A program made the translations under genes and the position numbers. Positions 16,123 to 17,954 of a stretch of DNA of 17,954 nucleotides are shown here, piece by piece. Numbering within the stretch: position 1 is the stretch's first letter; the number at the start of each line of letters is the position of its first letter. The stretch covers positions 1 to 17,954 of the forward strand of contig JASCIV010000505.1 of NCBI GenBank assembly GCA_030374735.1. The letters run 5' to 3'. The notes beneath the pieces were generated by a model. That model saw nothing but the letters and a program-made list of their open reading frames with translations, was not told the DNA's origin and made no database searches. This stretch comes from Gracilaria caudata (Eukaryota > Rhodophyta > Florideophyceae > Gracilariales > Gracilariaceae).

Positions 16123-17208
16123 ACCAACGTACACCCAGCAAACTGTGGGGCCATGACTCTAAAATGTTTACATATCGTTAAGTGGGGTATATGACGGGCT
16201 GATGTTGAGTTCTCTTCTGACCCATCACGATTCGCCGATTGCTGCACACGCAGAGAGGCACAGAGAATGGGCCACGACGACTTGCAAGGAACATGTAGTC
16301 CCCAGTCACCGTTGCAGTAAGCCAAGAAATGAAGGGAGGGGGAGGCGCCATTCGGACGTGTGCGGTAGCGAACGAAGTCGTATTTTAGGCAAGCACAGAA
16401 AATAAGAGATTAAGAAGTTTTTGCAGTTTGTGTTTAGCGGTGAAAAATATATGTACCATTCTTCACCTTCACAGAAAAAGGAGAACGCCACCACAAAACG
16501 CAACCCCATTGGTCCGTTCCAAACTTACCAGCACGCCAAACCGCCTCCGAGCAAATTTGCCCCTCTTGCACCAAGACTGCTCTTCCACCCTCGTGTCCAA
16601 ACGCTCAACCACGAACCAAGCGTCCTACACCTTCGAGGATCGTTTGTTGTAGATGTCATTTTCGGAGAAAATGACGCGGGTGGTTACAATCCTTAGAAAG
16701 TACTCACAATAAGACAATTGCGAGAGTACCAGCCTAATAAATCAATGCACAGATTTATCGTAACTTACTAGAAATTGCAAAGACTCAGGAATGAAAGCAA
16801 TATACAGCGTAGCAGCAAGCAATAATGAGCACCGGTTGGCACCAGTAAAGCAAAAAAAGTAGGACACCAATACACTGAAACGCCCCTCGCTCCCAATAAG
16901 AAGAGTCAACCAATAACGGTCGGTGTCAAAGTCAGATGTTGGCAACTAATCCAAACCAAACGAAGAAAACTCTAAATTAAATGTGATAATTGGACTGAAA
17001 ATGTTAGAGACCACCTTGGATGCAAACGCTTGTCGGACGGAAACAAGATCAGCAAAGAAAAAAAGCAAGGCATGACCACATGCAGACAAGATAAACCTTG
17101 AAGAAGTGGATTGGGGAAGATGGAAAGGAAGGGATGATGGACGGGAAGGGGGAAAAGGAAAGAAAGGTTTACGAAACAAAGGTGGGATGCGAATAGTAAA
17201 GAGATTGC

Positions 17209-17263
17209 TTTTGGTTGTTGTTGTTGTTGAGTGGTGGTGGTGTTAGTGTTGCTGGTGGTGGTG
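17209..17263 (+). repeat. TTG/GGT microsatellite
   Basis: A run of TTG units (about 17212-17229) passes into GGT units (about 17232-17263, interrupted by TTAGTGTTGCT). It is a simple repeat likely to vary in length between individuals. No coding role is supported. Confidence 0.75.
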
Positions 17264-17602
17264 GAACCGAGCGACGTTGGTGAATCGCGACTTGGCCACC
17301 CCTTTTGCAGACTTTCTTGGACCCTTGATTCTGATCTAATTTGGCGGGTGACGCTTCTCGTAACTTCTCAGTAACCATGTATAACTTTTGTGCGGGTGCA
17401 GTATAAGTCCTTGCCTTGTTTGCACGGATTCTCTGCCCTTACTAATTGTTTGGAACCACAGAATTTGTCAGTAGTCTCCATGGTGAGGGATTGATCCTGG
17501 CTCACCACTAGGTTCACAACTTTTCCAGTAATCGTTCTTTGCTGGCATCTTTACCAAGTTTGCGAGGTTCTCTCGGAAATCTAATCTGAGACCTGTTTCG
17601 TG

Positions 17603-17621
17603 GTACGTAACCGTTACGTAC
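17603..17621. repeat. Near-perfect 19-bp palindrome
   Basis: GTACGTAAC (17603-17611) and GTTACGTAC (17613-17621) are exact reverse complements around a single C. The internal TACGTA cores resemble binding sites of dimeric bZIP-type factors, but no gene start is evident next to it. It could also be a cruciform-prone site. Confidence 0.65.
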
Positions 17622-17954
17622 ACTCTGCACCAATTTTCAGTGGAATCTATCGAGCGGTTATGGCTGCCAAGCGTAGAGTTGAAGATCCGTGAGCCCTAAA
17701 TGGAATGGGTACAAATTCCACCAATCGTCTTCTCCGTAAGGTGTTTTGAAGCAACCCAAATTCCCTGCACATCACGTGACTGGTTACATACTTGTTGCAC
17801 AAAGGGGCACTCGCCTGGTCCTTGACCTTACCCTTCTTATGGTGGTGGATGTAGAGCAAAACGACCCCTATGGGGAAAGGTTCAACCGTTTCTCATAATA
17901 TCGGTATCCGCTCGGCGGTAACTCCCTCAGTATATGAGGTTCTATTTAGTTATT

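Larger units (their letters stand above)
15739..17954. other. Gene-poor region, nothing identified
   Basis: Apart from one short protein-like open stretch on the minus strand (15800-16122) and the repeats listed separately, I see no gene, RNA or transposon end in these 2.2 kb. A homopurine-rich tract spans about 17100-17170 (A/G-rich with GGGAAGGGGG-like runs). Short open frames at 16421-16696 and 17647-17859 have no recognisable domain and no supporting context. Confidence 0.55.

Noticed and set aside
16421..16696. Short plus-strand open frame of 91 codons
   Set aside because: No ATG-supported domain, no clear protein-like composition, and an overlapping frame of equal length.

Overview
The window looks like nuclear DNA of an intron-poor eukaryote, most likely a red alga. 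This is inference. It rests on long single-exon housekeeping genes of eukaryotic type (protoporphyrinogen oxidase, a transit-peptide-bearing MoaA/Cnx2, an ARM+TBC Rab-GAP, an RHBDL4-type rhomboid), on closely packed genes in the first 5 kb, and on a neighbouring transposon-rich stretch. No tRNA, rRNA, CRISPR array or bacterial operon structure was seen.

Layout. (1) 3-5180 is gene-dense and GC-rich. It holds the 3' part of a PPOX gene (+), then a convergent MoaA/CNX2/MOCS1A-type gene (-) only 43 bp away, with a run of G tracts in the gap. A 197-bp head-to-head intergenic region with an alternating CG tract follows, then a Rab-GAP gene (+) with an N-terminal ARM-like region and a TBC domain that keeps both catalytic fingers. 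(2) 5181-8987 is less GC-rich and mostly noncoding, with one clear gene, an RHBDL4-like rhomboid protease (-, 6869-7645). (3) 8988-10693 (-) is an unidentified helix-rich protein gene whose reading frame breaks near 10.3 kb. (4) 10694-15738 is a transposon island. It has an uninterrupted Crypton/KIAA1958-like tyrosine recombinase (+, 11102-13006) with all catalytic residues. About 208 bp later comes a complete but dead PIF/Harbinger DNA transposon, 13214-15738, delimited here by a perfect 19-bp terminal inverted repeat and an ATT target duplication. Its two genes face each other: a Myb/SANT-like (DUF6818-like) protein killed by a TGA at its conserved Trp, and a DDE transposase split by a frameshift. 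(5) 15739-17954 has no gene I can identify, only a short open fragment, a purine tract, a TTG/GGT microsatellite and a near-perfect palindrome.

How the genes relate. The housekeeping genes belong to separate pathways (haem/chlorophyll synthesis, molybdenum cofactor synthesis, Rab-controlled traffic, intramembrane proteolysis) and are neighbours rather than an operon. The two Harbinger genes would act together: the transposase cuts, and the Myb-like protein is thought to bring it to DNA and the nucleus. The recombinase belongs to a different transposon class. The best candidates for new biology are that intact recombinase, with its unresolved element ends, and the unassigned helix-rich gene.
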